Origin: Leifsonia sp. 1010
Lineage (GTDB): Bacteria > Actinomycetota > Actinomycetes > Actinomycetales > Microbacteriaceae
Direction of reading: 5' to 3'
Length of the DNA: 64,000 nucleotides
NCBI RefSeq assembly: GCF_031455295.1
Contig: NZ_JAVDSL010000001.1
Coordinates: 682,001 to 746,000 of the forward strand
The notes under the pieces are model-generated. The model was not told the DNA's origin, did no database searches, and worked only from the letters and a program-made list of their open reading frames with translations. Within the stretch, counting starts at the first letter, position 1; every line of letters begins with the position of its first letter. Shown here one piece after another: positions 50,796 to 59,259 of the stretch. The translations under genes and the position numbers were made by a program.

Positions 50796-51694
50796 CCGCC
50801 ACAGCACGCGAGACCCGCGCGCCCCGCCCCGTAGCCGGGACCCGACCCGGACGGGCCCCCAAGCGCAAGGCCCTCGGCATCGACCGCCGGCCCGGATTCC
50901 TCACCTACGGCATCCTGCTCGCCCTGTTCATCGGCGGCGCCTACCCGCTGTGGTGGTCGTTCGTCGCCGGCTCCAGCGACAGCACCGTGCTCACGTCGAC
51001 CTGGCCGCCCCTGCTGCCCGGCGGGCAGTTCTGGACCAACGTCGGGGAAGTGCTGAACACCGTGCCGTTCTGGCTGGCGCTCGGCAACTCGATCATCGTC
51101 GCGTCGGTCATCACCGTCTCGGTCGTCGGATTCTCGACGCTCGCCGGCTACGCGTTCGCCAAGCTGCGCTTCCGCGGGCGGGAAGGCCTCATGGTCTTCG
51201 TCGTCGGGACGCTGGCGGTGCCGACGCAGCTCGGCATCATCCCGCTGTTCATGGTCATGAAGCAGTTCGGCTGGACGGGCACCCTCGGCGCGGTCATCGT
51301 GCCGACCCTGGTCACGGCGTTCGGCGTGTTCTTCATGCGGCAGTACCTGGTCGACGTGATCCCCGAGGAGCTCATCGAGGCGGCGCGTGTCGACGGCGCG
51401 AGCATGATCCGCACGTTCTGGCACGTCGGCGTCCCCGCCGCGCGACCGGCGATGGCGATCCTCGGTCTCTTCACGTTCATGACCGCGTGGACGGACTACC
51501 TCTGGCCGCTGCTCGTCGCGCCACAGAACCCGACACTGCAGGTGGCGCTCAGTCAGCTGCAGTCGGCCAAGTACGTCGACTACTCGATCGTGCTCGCCGG
51601 AGCCGTGCTCGCCACCATCCCCCTGCTGATCCTCTTCGTGCTCGCCGGCCGGCAGCTTGTGTCCGGCATCATGGCCGGCGCGGTGAAAGGTTGA
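50792..51694 (+). CDS. ABC sugar transporter permease, MalG type
   Basis: 300 residues from GTG 50792. A basic N-terminus is followed by six membrane helices and the EAA loop LIEAARVDGASMIRTFWHVGVPAARP. Third gene of the binding-protein, permease, permease, glucosidase series. It ends 2 bp before the GH1 ATG, and translation is coupled. Confidence 0.94.
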   Translation: MTATARETRAPRPVAGTRPGRAPKRKALGIDRRPGFLTYGILLALFIGGAYPLWWSFVAGSSDSTVLTSTWPPLLPGGQFWTNVGEVLNTVPFWLALGNSIIVASVITVSVVGFSTLAGYAFAKLRFRGREGLMVFVVGTLAVPTQLGIIPLFMVMKQFGWTGTLGAVIVPTLVTAFGVFFMRQYLVDVIPEELIEAARVDGASMIRTFWHVGVPAARPAMAILGLFTFMTAWTDYLWPLLVAPQNPTLQVALSQLQSAKYVDYSIVLAGAVLATIPLLILFVLAGRQLVSGIMAGAVKG

Positions 51695-51696
51695 GA

Positions 51697-53148
51697 ATGA
51701 ACCGCACCTGGCCCGACGGCTTCCTCTGGGGGTCGGCCACCGCCGCAGCGCAGATCGAGGGCGCCGCCCACGAGGACGGCAAGGAGGACTCCATCTGGGA
51801 TGCCTTCGCCCGGGTCCCGCAGGCGATCGCCGGCGGTGACACCCCCGAGGTCGCGGTCGACCACTACCACCGCATGCCGGAAGACGTGGCGCTCATGGCC
51901 TCCCTCGGGCTGCAGTCGTACCGGTTCTCGACGTCGTGGGCGCGGGTGAAGCCGGGCGACCGGACCGTCAACCCCGCCGGGCTCGCGTTCTACGACCGGC
52001 TGGTCGACGAGCTGCTCGGCGCCGGCATCCTGCCGTGGCTCACGCTGTACCACTGGGACCTCCCGCAGGCGCTCGAGGAGAAGGGCGGCTGGGCGGACCG
52101 CGACACCGCGTACCGGTTCCGCGACTACGCGATCGCCGTGTACGACGCCCTCGGCGACCGGGTCGACCACTGGACGACCTTCAACGAGCCGCTGTGCTCC
52201 TCGCTGATCGGCTATGCGGGCGGCGAGCACGCCCCCGGGCGGCAGGAACCGCGCGCCGGACTCGCCGCGCTGCACCACCAGCACCTCGCCCACGGGCTCG
52301 CCGCCGCCGCGATCCGGTCGCGAGCCGCGGAGCGCGGTAAGGGCGATGAGCTGAAGCTCGGCATCACCCTCAACCTGACGACCGCCGTGCCGAACGATCC
52401 CGCCGACCCGGTGGATCGGGAGGCCGCCCGCCGGATCGACGGGCTGTGGAACCGGATGTACCTCGAGCCGCTGCTGCTCGGCGCTTACCCGGCCGACGTG
52501 CTGGAGGACGTGCGCGAGCACCGGTTCGAGGAGCTCGTCCACGACGGCGACCTCGCCGCGATCGCGCAGCCGCTCGACTTCCTCGGCGTGAACCACTATC
52601 ACGACGACAACGTGAGCGGGCATCCCCTCGGCGCGGACGAGCCCGCGCCGGTCGTGCCCACGGCGCGGCCGACCTCGTCTCCGTTCGTCGGCAGCGAGTA
52701 CGTGACCTTCCCGTCGCGGCACCTGCCCACCACCGCGATGGGATGGGAGGTCAACCCCGACGGGCTGCGCGCCCTGCTGGTGCGCCTCACCCGCGACTAT
52801 CCGACCCTGCCGCCGCTGTACATCACCGAGAACGGCGCCGCGTACGAGGACGTCGTGTCCGGCGACGGCCGTGTGCACGACAGCGAGCGCGCGGCGTACA
52901 TCCTCGCCCACATCGACGCGGTCGGCCGCGCCATCGACGAGGGAGCCGACGTGCGCGGGTACTTCGTCTGGTCGCTGCTCGACAACTTCGAATGGGCGTG
53001 GGGCTACGCCAAGCGGTTCGGGATCGTCCGCGTCGACTACGAGACGCAGGAGCGCACGGTCAAGGACTCGGGGCGGGCGTTCGCCGAGGTCATCGCGGCA
53101 GCACGCGCGGAGGGCGTCGCGGAGGAGGTCGCCGCGTCGCACGTCTAG
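51697..53148 (+). CDS. GH1 beta-glucosidase
   Basis: 483 residues from ATG 51697 (MNRTWPDGFLWGSATAAAQI). GH1 marks are FLWGSATAAAQIEGA, the acid/base Glu in TTFNEPLCS, the nucleophile Glu in LYITENGAAYED, and DNFEWAWGYAKRFGIVRVDY near the end. No signal peptide, so it splits the imported beta-glucoside in the cytoplasm. It closes the transport operon in the same order as cebEFG-bglC in Streptomyces. Confidence 0.96.
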   Translation: MNRTWPDGFLWGSATAAAQIEGAAHEDGKEDSIWDAFARVPQAIAGGDTPEVAVDHYHRMPEDVALMASLGLQSYRFSTSWARVKPGDRTVNPAGLAFYDRLVDELLGAGILPWLTLYHWDLPQALEEKGGWADRDTAYRFRDYAIAVYDALGDRVDHWTTFNEPLCSSLIGYAGGEHAPGRQEPRAGLAALHHQHLAHGLAAAAIRSRAAERGKGDELKLGITLNLTTAVPNDPADPVDREAARRIDGLWNRMYLEPLLLGAYPADVLEDVREHRFEELVHDGDLAAIAQPLDFLGVNHYHDDNVSGHPLGADEPAPVVPTARPTSSPFVGSEYVTFPSRHLPTTAMGWEVNPDGLRALLVRLTRDYPTLPPLYITENGAAYEDVVSGDGRVHDSERAAYILAHIDAVGRAIDEGADVRGYFVWSLLDNFEWAWGYAKRFGIVRVDYETQERTVKDSGRAFAEVIAAARAEGVAEEVAASHV

Positions 53149-53175
53149 CATGGACGCGAGCGACGAGGAGACCCG

Positions 53176-54198
53176 ATGACGACCGAGCAGATCACGGGCG
53201 GGGCGGTGCCGACCCTGGAGGCGGTGGCCGCGCGCGCCGGGGTGTCGCGCGCGACCGTGTCGCGGGTCGTTAACGGATCGCCCAAGGTGACGGCGGAGGT
53301 CGTCGCCGCGGTGGAGCGGGCGATCGCCGACCTCAACTACGTGCCCAACCGTGCCGCGCGCTCGCTGGCGTCGCGGCGCACGCAGGTCGTCGCCCTCGTC
53401 GTGCCGGAGTCGACGGCCAAGGTCTTCGCCGACCCGTTCTTCGCATCCATCGTCCAGGGCGTCGCGCTCAGCCTCGCCGACACGGAGTACACACTCAACA
53501 TGGTGATCTCGTCGGAGACCACCCCCGACAAGACCCGGCGCTACCTGATGGGCGGCAACGTCGACGGAGCGCTCGTGGTCTCGCACCACTCGGGCGACCA
53601 CTCCTATGCGCAGCTGGGCGCATCCCTCCCGCTCGTCTTCGGCGGACGCCCGGTCAGCGAGACCGAGCACCTCTCATATTACGTGGATGTCGACAACGTC
53701 GCCGGCGCGCAGGTCGCCACCCAGCACCTGATCGACCGCGGGCGCCGCAACATCGCCCTCATCACCGGACCGCAGGACATGCCGGCCGGCCTCGACCGCT
53801 ACACGGGCTGGAAGCGGGCGATGGATGCGGCCGGGCTCGACGCCACGCGCGTCGCGTACGGCGACTTCTCGCCCGCGTCGGGCTCCGAGGCGATGCGTCG
53901 GCTGCTGGCGGAGGGCCGTCCGATCGACGGGCTCTTCGCCGCGAACGACCAGATGGCGGCCGGAGCGTACTCGGCGATCCATGAGGCGGGCCTCAGCATC
54001 CCGGGCGACATCGCGGTGGTCGGGTACGACGACGACAGCTTCGGCCTGATGTCGACGCCGCCGCTGACGACGGTGCACCAGCCGTCCATCGGGCTCGGCG
54101 AGACCATGGCGCGGGTGCTGGTGCGGCGCCTCGCGGGCGAGCACGTCGACCGCGTGACGCTGCTGCCGACCGAGCTGGTGGTGCGTCAGAGCACCTGA
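53176..54198 (+). CDS. LacI family regulator (CebR-like)
   Basis: 340 residues. The LacI HTH at about 12-60 is PTLEAVAARAGVSRATVSRVVNGSPKVTAEVVAAVE, with the hinge-helix YVPNRAARSLASRRT. A periplasmic-binding-like effector domain follows (VALVVPESTAKVFADPFFASI, NVDGALVVSHHSGD, GLFAANDQMAAGA, VVGYDDDSFGLMSTPPLTTV). It starts 28 bp after the glucosidase with GAGGAGA upstream. It is the likely repressor of this operon through the two TGAGAGCGCTCTCA sites, with cellobiose as a candidate inducer. Confidence 0.94.
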   Translation: MTTEQITGGAVPTLEAVAARAGVSRATVSRVVNGSPKVTAEVVAAVERAIADLNYVPNRAARSLASRRTQVVALVVPESTAKVFADPFFASIVQGVALSLADTEYTLNMVISSETTPDKTRRYLMGGNVDGALVVSHHSGDHSYAQLGASLPLVFGGRPVSETEHLSYYVDVDNVAGAQVATQHLIDRGRRNIALITGPQDMPAGLDRYTGWKRAMDAAGLDATRVAYGDFSPASGSEAMRRLLAEGRPIDGLFAANDQMAAGAYSAIHEAGLSIPGDIAVVGYDDDSFGLMSTPPLTTVHQPSIGLGETMARVLVRRLAGEHVDRVTLLPTELVVRQST

Positions 54199-54746
54199 CG
54201 CGCGCTGCGGGCGGTGCGCTTGCGGGCGCGGTAGGCAGCGGCCTTCGCGCGGTCGCCGCAGCCGGCCATCCCGCACCAGCGGCGATTGGATGCGCGCGAT
54301 GCGTCGAGGAACGGCCGCGTGCAGTCGGTGCCCTCGCACCACTTGAGGTGCCGGGCGTTCTCGGGGCGGAACGCGTCGATGGCCGCCCGCGCGACCGCGG
54401 CGAGGCAGCCGCCGAGGTCGCCCGTCGTGGTGACGGTGCGGTCTGTGGCGAGGACGGCGACCGGGAGAGGCGCGGCGGCGTGATGCTGCAGCCGCCGGAC
54501 GGCGTCCGCGTCGAGCGGTTCGCCCGGATCCGTAGTGAGGAGCTGCCAGATCGTCTCGCGGAGGCGGAGGGCCTCGCGGTGGCCCGCGTCGTCGACGAGC
54601 GGAGGCGCATCCACCACTCCCGCATCCGCGAACCAGCGGGCCAGCGCCTCAGGGGTCGGGACGCGTTCGACCGCCGTCGTCCGCCGTTCGGCGACGGTTG
54701 CCACGAAGTCGAGGGCGAGATTGCCCGCGACGAACTCGAAAGTCAC
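54186..54746 (-). CDS. CGNR zinc-finger regulator
   Basis: 186 residues from GTG 54746 (VTFEFVAGNLALDFVATVAE), the conserved N-terminus of the family (an ABATE domain). The C-terminal finger is WCEGTDCTRPFLDASRASNRRWC followed by GMAGCGDRAKAAAYRARKR, with four cysteines and the basic helix; the CGNR position reads CGDR. A probable stress-linked transcription regulator. Its 3' end overlaps that of the LacI gene by 13 bp, convergent. It is divergent from the MFS gene across 45 bp and may control it. Confidence 0.9.
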   Translation of the reverse strand: MTFEFVAGNLALDFVATVAERRTTAVERVPTPEALARWFADAGVVDAPPLVDDAGHREALRLRETIWQLLTTDPGEPLDADAVRRLQHHAAAPLPVAVLATDRTVTTTGDLGGCLAAVARAAIDAFRPENARHLKWCEGTDCTRPFLDASRASNRRWCGMAGCGDRAKAAAYRARKRTARSARQVL

Positions 54747-54791
54747 GTCACTATCTTGACAGGTGACGCGAGCGGGGGCAACGTGTGGCGC

Positions 54792-56057
54792 ATGAGCGAG
54801 CGGAGAGCCGGCGTCATCGCCTACGTCACCTCTGCCGTGACCGCGCGATCGGCGGACGCGGGGGCGATCGTCGCGGCGGTGCTCGCCGGGACAGCCGTCG
54901 GCGGTCCCGCCGCGGGAGGGCTTCTGGCCGCCGCGCTCACCATCCCGCACCTGATCGGGCCGCTCGCCGGACGGCTGCTGGATGCGCGCGAGCGGCCCGG
55001 GCCGGTGCTCGCGGCCGCGTTCGGCTGGTACGCGGCGTTCCTCATCGTCGCCGCGGTGACGCTGCCGGTGAGCATCATCGGCGCGGCAGCGGCGCTGGCA
55101 GCAGCCGGATGCGCGGGGCCGCTCGTCACGGGAGGGTTGAGCAGTCGGCTGGCGCCCATCCTGGCGACGGTGTCGACGTCGGATGAGCCGGTGGCGGACG
55201 CCGGAAGTGTCACCCAGCGCCGTGGGCAGGCGCTCGACGCGCTCACCTACGGCGTCGCCGGGACCGTCGGCCCGGCCGCCATCGCCGCCGGCGCCGTCAT
55301 CCTCTCTCCCGGCGGAGCGCTGGCGGCGACCGCGGGACTGCTGGTGATCGCCGCGGTGCCGGTGCTCTGGCTCCCGCGCTCCCGCCAGACGGCCGCGCGC
55401 GACACGAGTGGCGGCATTCTGCGAGTGCTGCTCGCGTCCGCGCCCCTTCGGCGCACCACCGTCGCCACGGTGGGCTCGGCGACGGCGCTCGCGTCGGCAC
55501 CGGTCATCGCCGCCGCCCTGGCGGCGAGCCGGGGCGCATCGCCGGCTTCGGCGGCCTTGCTCATGGCGCTGTACGGCGCCGGCGGTCTGGGGGCGGCGCT
55601 GCTCCTCATCGCGCGGCCGTTGTCCGGGTCGCCGGAACGTCTGGTGCGCATCGGGGTCGCGGTCGCGAGTCTCGCGCTGCTCCTGCCGTTAGCGGCGCTG
55701 CTCGTGCCGTCGGCCGCGACGGTGATCGCCGGGGCGGCGTTCGCCCTCGTCGGTGCCGCGAGCTCCGCCCTGTTCGCCGCGACCCTCGCCGCCCGCACGG
55801 AGTACTCGCCGCCCGGGGCGGCCGCACGCGTCTTCGCGACCGTCGCCGGGGTGAAGGTGGCCGGGACCGCGATGGGGGTGGCCGCCGCCGGACTGATCGC
55901 TCCGTTCGGTGCCGGGGTGCTCATCCTCTGCGCCGCAGGCGTCTGCGCCCTCACGCTCGCCGCGGTCGCCCTCGACGCCGCGATCACGTCCCGTCCCTCC
56001 CGCGCCGCCCGCTCGTCCCGCTCGTCCCGCTCGTCCCGTACCTCCCTCGCCCCCTGA
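54792..56057 (+). CDS. MFS transporter, 12-helix
   Basis: 421 residues from ATG 54792 (MSERRAGVIAYVTSAVTARS), with GTG 54783 as alternative. About twelve hydrophobic helices, extremely rich in Ala, Gly and Leu. LLDARERPGP is the cytoplasmic loop after helix 2 and corresponds to a weak motif A. No substrate-specific motif. The C-terminus is a low-complexity repeat (SRAARSSRSSRSSRTS) encoded by tandem CTCGTCCCG units. The divergent CGNR gene is the likely regulator. A long palindrome starts 3 bp after its stop. Confidence 0.82.
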   Translation: MSERRAGVIAYVTSAVTARSADAGAIVAAVLAGTAVGGPAAGGLLAAALTIPHLIGPLAGRLLDARERPGPVLAAAFGWYAAFLIVAAVTLPVSIIGAAAALAAAGCAGPLVTGGLSSRLAPILATVSTSDEPVADAGSVTQRRGQALDALTYGVAGTVGPAAIAAGAVILSPGGALAATAGLLVIAAVPVLWLPRSRQTAARDTSGGILRVLLASAPLRRTTVATVGSATALASAPVIAAALAASRGASPASAALLMALYGAGGLGAALLLIARPLSGSPERLVRIGVAVASLALLLPLAALLVPSAATVIAGAAFALVGAASSALFAATLAARTEYSPPGAAARVFATVAGVKVAGTAMGVAAAGLIAPFGAGVLILCAAGVCALTLAAVALDAAITSRPSRAARSSRSSRSSRTSLAP

Positions 56058-56059
56058 CC

Positions 56060-56133
56060 CCCACCGTCGAGTCCGCAAACTTTGCACGCTCCTGCGGTGC
56101 GGCGCGTGCAAAGTTTGCGGACTCGACGGTGGG
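56060..56133. repeat. Perfect 30-bp inverted repeat with nested palindrome
   Basis: The arm at 56060-56089 (starting CCCACCGTCGAGTCC, ending CTTTGCACGC) and the arm at 56104-56133 are perfect complements over 30 bp around a 14-nt loop. Each arm also contains the small palindrome GCAAACTTTGC, an A/T-rich core in G/C-rich surroundings. It lies between two same-strand genes. No U-tract follows, so it may be a rho-independent-like stop, an RNA stabiliser or a dispersed palindromic repeat. Confidence 0.92.
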
Positions 56134-56202
56134 CGGAGGGGCGGTGGGGCAGGGGCGGACAGGGGGGATGCGGAGGGAGCGGGGCGAGCGTACGGTCGCG
56201 GC

Positions 56203-56595
56203 ATGCCTACATACACTGCGAAGCGAGCGCTCGAGGGCGACGCCGACGAGTACTTCGACTACGTCTCCGACCCGGAGAATCTTCCCGCCTACTTCCCGCG
56301 CATGACCGAGGCCCACGAGCTGCCCGACGGCAAGGTCGAGACGACCGCCCACGTCGATGCCGACCAGGACGGCACCGACGAGACGGTCACCTCCGAGGCG
56401 AACTTCGACGTGGATCACGCCGCGCGCGAGGTGCGCTGGTCGGCTCCCGGCCCGCACGACTACCACGGCTCGCTCCGCCTGACCGACGACGGCGTCGAGC
56501 TCAGCATCCACACCACGCAGGAATTCGACGGGATGCAGCAGGCGCTGGACGGATCGCTCGAGAAGATCGCGCAGAACCTGCGCGAGAAGGCCTGA
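56203..56595 (+). CDS. SRPBCC (START-like) family protein
   Basis: 130 residues. It is a polyketide-cyclase/START-like helix-grip fold: the opening strand TYTAKRALEGDADEYFDYVSDP corresponds to the conserved start in which a helix follows the first strand, then NLPAYFPRMTEAHEL, and a long C-terminal helix (DGMQQALDGSLEKIAQNLREKA). Such proteins bind small hydrophobic ligands; the actual ligand is unknown. It starts 69 bp after the palindrome and ends 12 bp before the alpha/beta hydrolase, so the two may be co-expressed. Confidence 0.85.
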   Translation: MPTYTAKRALEGDADEYFDYVSDPENLPAYFPRMTEAHELPDGKVETTAHVDADQDGTDETVTSEANFDVDHAAREVRWSAPGPHDYHGSLRLTDDGVELSIHTTQEFDGMQQALDGSLEKIAQNLREKA

Positions 56596-56607
56596 CCGAC
56601 CAGCGCG

Positions 56608-57492
56608 ATGTTCGACGGGTTCGAGGTCGCCGACGTCGATGTCGGCGAGGCGCGCATCCACGTCCGGATCGGAGGCGACGGACCGCCGATCGTGTTGCTG
56701 CACGGCCACCCGCGCACAGGCTCCACCTGGCATCGGGTCGCGCCGCTCCTGGTGGAGCGCGGACACACCGTGGTCGTCCCCGACCTCCGCGGCTACGGCC
56801 GCTCGACTGCGCCCGCGCCGCAGCCCGATCACGCGCAGGCGTCGAAGCGGGCGATGGCCGAGGATGTCCGCGAGCTGATGCGCCGACTCGGCCACGACCG
56901 TTTCGACCTGGTCGGGCATGACCGCGGCAGTTACGCGGCGTTCCGACTGGCGATAGACCATCCCGAAGCCGTCCGCCGTGTCGCGCTGCTCGACTGCCTC
57001 CCCATCGTCGAGCACCTCGACCGCATCACGCCGGAGTTCGCCACCCAGTGGTACCACTGGTTCTTCTTCGCCCAGCCGGACACTCCCGAGCGCGTCATCA
57101 GCGCCGACCCGGACGCCTGGTACCACGGCGATCCGGATGCCATGGGGCTCGAGAACTTCGCCGAGCGACGGGAGGCCATCCACCGCCCGGAGGTCGTGCG
57201 CGCGATGCTGGAGGACTATCGCGCGGGGCTCACCGTCGACCGGGCCGACGAGGAGGCGGACCGCGCCGCCGGCCGCAGGCTGATGATGCCGCTGCTCGTG
57301 CTCTGGTCACTCCGCGACGACCTCGAGCAGCTCTTCGGCGACCCCCTCGCGATCTGGGATGCGTGGGCCACCGACGTCCGGGGACACGGGATCGACTCGG
57401 GTCACCACGTCGCCGAGGAGGCGCCCGCGGAGCTCGTCGGTGCGCTCGTCGGGTTCTTCGACGAGCACGAGGACGGCTCCGCGGCGCCCTGA
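56608..57492 (+). CDS. Alpha/beta hydrolase, fluoroacetate-dehalogenase-like
   Basis: 294 residues. Nucleophile Asp105 lies in LVGHDRGSYA, the acid Asp129 in VALLDCLP and His266 in IDSGHHVAEEAP. The WYHWFFFAQP segment (H150, W151) matches the halide-binding HW of haloacetate dehalogenases, and EDYRAG is also shared. The Arg that follows three residues after the first Arg in fluoroacetate dehalogenases (DRGAR) is replaced by Tyr109 (DRGSY), so the carboxylate grip is incomplete. An Asp nucleophile points to a haloalkane or haloacid dehalogenase or an epoxide hydrolase. Cytoplasmic. Confidence 0.85.
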   Translation: MFDGFEVADVDVGEARIHVRIGGDGPPIVLLHGHPRTGSTWHRVAPLLVERGHTVVVPDLRGYGRSTAPAPQPDHAQASKRAMAEDVRELMRRLGHDRFDLVGHDRGSYAAFRLAIDHPEAVRRVALLDCLPIVEHLDRITPEFATQWYHWFFFAQPDTPERVISADPDAWYHGDPDAMGLENFAERREAIHRPEVVRAMLEDYRAGLTVDRADEEADRAAGRRLMMPLLVLWSLRDDLEQLFGDPLAIWDAWATDVRGHGIDSGHHVAEEAPAELVGALVGFFDEHEDGSAAP

Positions 57493-57496
57493 TCCG

Positions 57497-58237
57497 CTAA
57501 CGGCAGGCCGTCTCCAGCTCCTTCATCGAGGCTGAAAGCGTCGTGAGCTGCTCCTTGGCCCGGGCGATCGTGTCGTACGCGCTCCCCGGGTCGGCCGGGG
57601 CATCGGTGGACGCGGCCTCGAAGGTCACGATGACATCGTCGAGCGCCGTCACTGCGTTCTCCGCAGCGTCGGCGACCTCCGGGTCGTCGATCGTCACGGC
57701 GAGCGCGTGCGCCTCAGCGGAGAGCTCCTGCATTTCCGAGATCGCCTCGATGCGCTCAGCACCTGTGGCCTGGGCGATCCCGCCCATCTGCTCGCTGATG
57801 TCGACGACGAGTTCGCCGATCTCCTGGCACCCTGGCTTGTGGAACGCGGACGGCGAGCCCTTCTGCGATGCCGTGTCGACGGCGCTCTGCACGGCGGCCG
57901 CGGTAGCGACGACGATCAGGATCGACACCACGATGGCGAGCACGCTCATGACCGCGCCGACGATGATGCCGGACCAGGCCAGACCGCGTCCTTTGTCACC
58001 CGACCGCTTGATCTGGGAAAGAGCGATGCCTCCGCAGATGAAGGCGGCGAGAGGAACGAGGAAGCCTGCGATCAGGGCGATGATCGCGAGGACGTTGGTC
58101 TTCTGCGGACGCGCGTGCGCAGGAAGGCCGGGCGGGATGGGCGGGGCCGAATCACCGGGTGTGACCGACGCGGCGGGTTCGATGGGAGCGGCGGGTCGGG
58201 CGTCCGCCTCCGCGGGGGTGGGGGTGTCGTCGTTCAT
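57497..58237 (-). CDS. DUF4190 domain membrane protein
   Basis: 246 residues. A Pro/Ala-rich cytoplasmic N-terminus is followed by two helices in the DUF4190 pattern (about 49-75, NVLAIIALIAGFLVPLAAFICGGIALSQI, and 86-115, GLAWSGIIVGAVMSVLAIVVSILIVV), separated by KRSGDKGRG. A helical extracytoplasmic part (about 135-246) carries two cysteines (KPGCQEI and LETACR). Function unknown. Convergent with the hydrolase and 4 bp from it. Confidence 0.87.
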   Translation of the reverse strand: MNDDTPTPAEADARPAAPIEPAASVTPGDSAPPIPPGLPAHARPQKTNVLAIIALIAGFLVPLAAFICGGIALSQIKRSGDKGRGLAWSGIIVGAVMSVLAIVVSILIVVATAAAVQSAVDTASQKGSPSAFHKPGCQEIGELVVDISEQMGGIAQATGAERIEAISEMQELSAEAHALAVTIDDPEVADAAENAVTALDDVIVTFEAASTDAPADPGSAYDTIARAKEQLTTLSASMKELETACR

Positions 58238-58366
58238 GGGGCCTTCCTGGGCGCGGCCTGCGCGCCGGGCGTCGTAGGGCGGCGCGAATCACCGCCCACC
58301 CGTGCAGACGTACCGAATGTCGGCAATATGACGCGGCTGCGGCCGAGGCGAACACCCGCCCGAGCG

Positions 58367-59191
58367 TCAGGCCAGGCGGCGGTACAGGCGGTTGCCCAGC
58401 GCGGCCAGCACGAACCCGGTCGCCACGATCGCGGCGACGCCGCCCGCGTAGGCGATAAACAGGTGCTCCGTGCCCGACTGCGCCGAGAAGTACGTGACGA
58501 GAAGCGCGATGACCGAGCCGGCGGCGCAGACCGTGCCGATCCACACCAGCGGCCACAGCTTGCTGCGCACCGGCGGTTCGGCGCCCGGCAGGTGCAGCCA
58601 CGCCAGCACGATCCCGGCGAGGCAGCCCCAGAACGCGACGACGAGCATTCCGGCCACGACGTCGCTGGGCCGGTGCCACTGCTCGACCAGGGTGGATGCG
58701 CCGGCCGCGATCGCGAAGATCGAGCCGATGACCGCGGCGACCGGGCGGAGGCGCGGCGACGCCACCAGGAACACGACAAGCGCAGCAGAGGCGGCGACCG
58801 CCGTGTGACCGGAGGGCAGCGAGTTGGAGAGCCCCACATCCACGCCCTTCTCGGGCCGGGACAGGATGGTGTACTTCAGCACCTGCGTGCTCACGTTCGC
58901 ACCGATGGCCGCCCCGACAGCCACCGCGAACACCAGCCAGTTGCGCCGGACCAGCACGATCACGATGGCCACGATCGCCCCGATCACCACCGAAGCGACC
59001 GGCAGCGCGTTGAGGAACGTGTGCGCGAACTCGATCACGTCGCCCTTCCAGGCGTCGGCCCCGGCGAAGGCCCGCTCATCGATGACCTGGCCGATGTAGC
59101 TCTGCACGAACACCAGGTAGACGGCGACGAACGAGCCCGCGGAGACGAGCGCACCCCAGAGGAAGGGGAGGGCGCGGAGGCTCGATCGCAT
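58367..59191 (-). CDS. PAP2-type phosphatase, membrane
   Basis: 274 residues from ATG 59191 (MRSSLRALPFLWGALVSAGS) with GGAAGGG upstream. The acid phosphatase motifs are KYTILSRP, SLPSGHTAVAAS and EQWHRPSDVVAG, with six transmembrane helices. Such proteins dephosphorylate lipid phosphates such as undecaprenyl diphosphate or phosphatidate at the outer membrane face. Helices continue after the third motif (IVLAWLHLPG and the last two), giving a normal family length. Confidence 0.92.
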   Translation of the reverse strand: MRSSLRALPFLWGALVSAGSFVAVYLVFVQSYIGQVIDERAFAGADAWKGDVIEFAHTFLNALPVASVVIGAIVAIVIVLVRRNWLVFAVAVGAAIGANVSTQVLKYTILSRPEKGVDVGLSNSLPSGHTAVAASAALVVFLVASPRLRPVAAVIGSIFAIAAGASTLVEQWHRPSDVVAGMLVVAFWGCLAGIVLAWLHLPGAEPPVRSKLWPLVWIGTVCAAGSVIALLVTYFSAQSGTEHLFIAYAGGVAAIVATGFVLAALGNRLYRRLA

Positions 59192-59259
59192 AGTGCATCC
59201 ACCCTTCCACACACGACTCTGAGATTTCCGGACGAACGCCGAGGATCGCGGGGATCCGC

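Noticed and set aside
48403-53670. Long minus-strand frames opposite the cellobiose-type operon
   Set aside because: They mirror the binding-protein, permease, GH1 and LacI genes, which have strong motifs on the plus strand; no ribosome sites or domains are seen.
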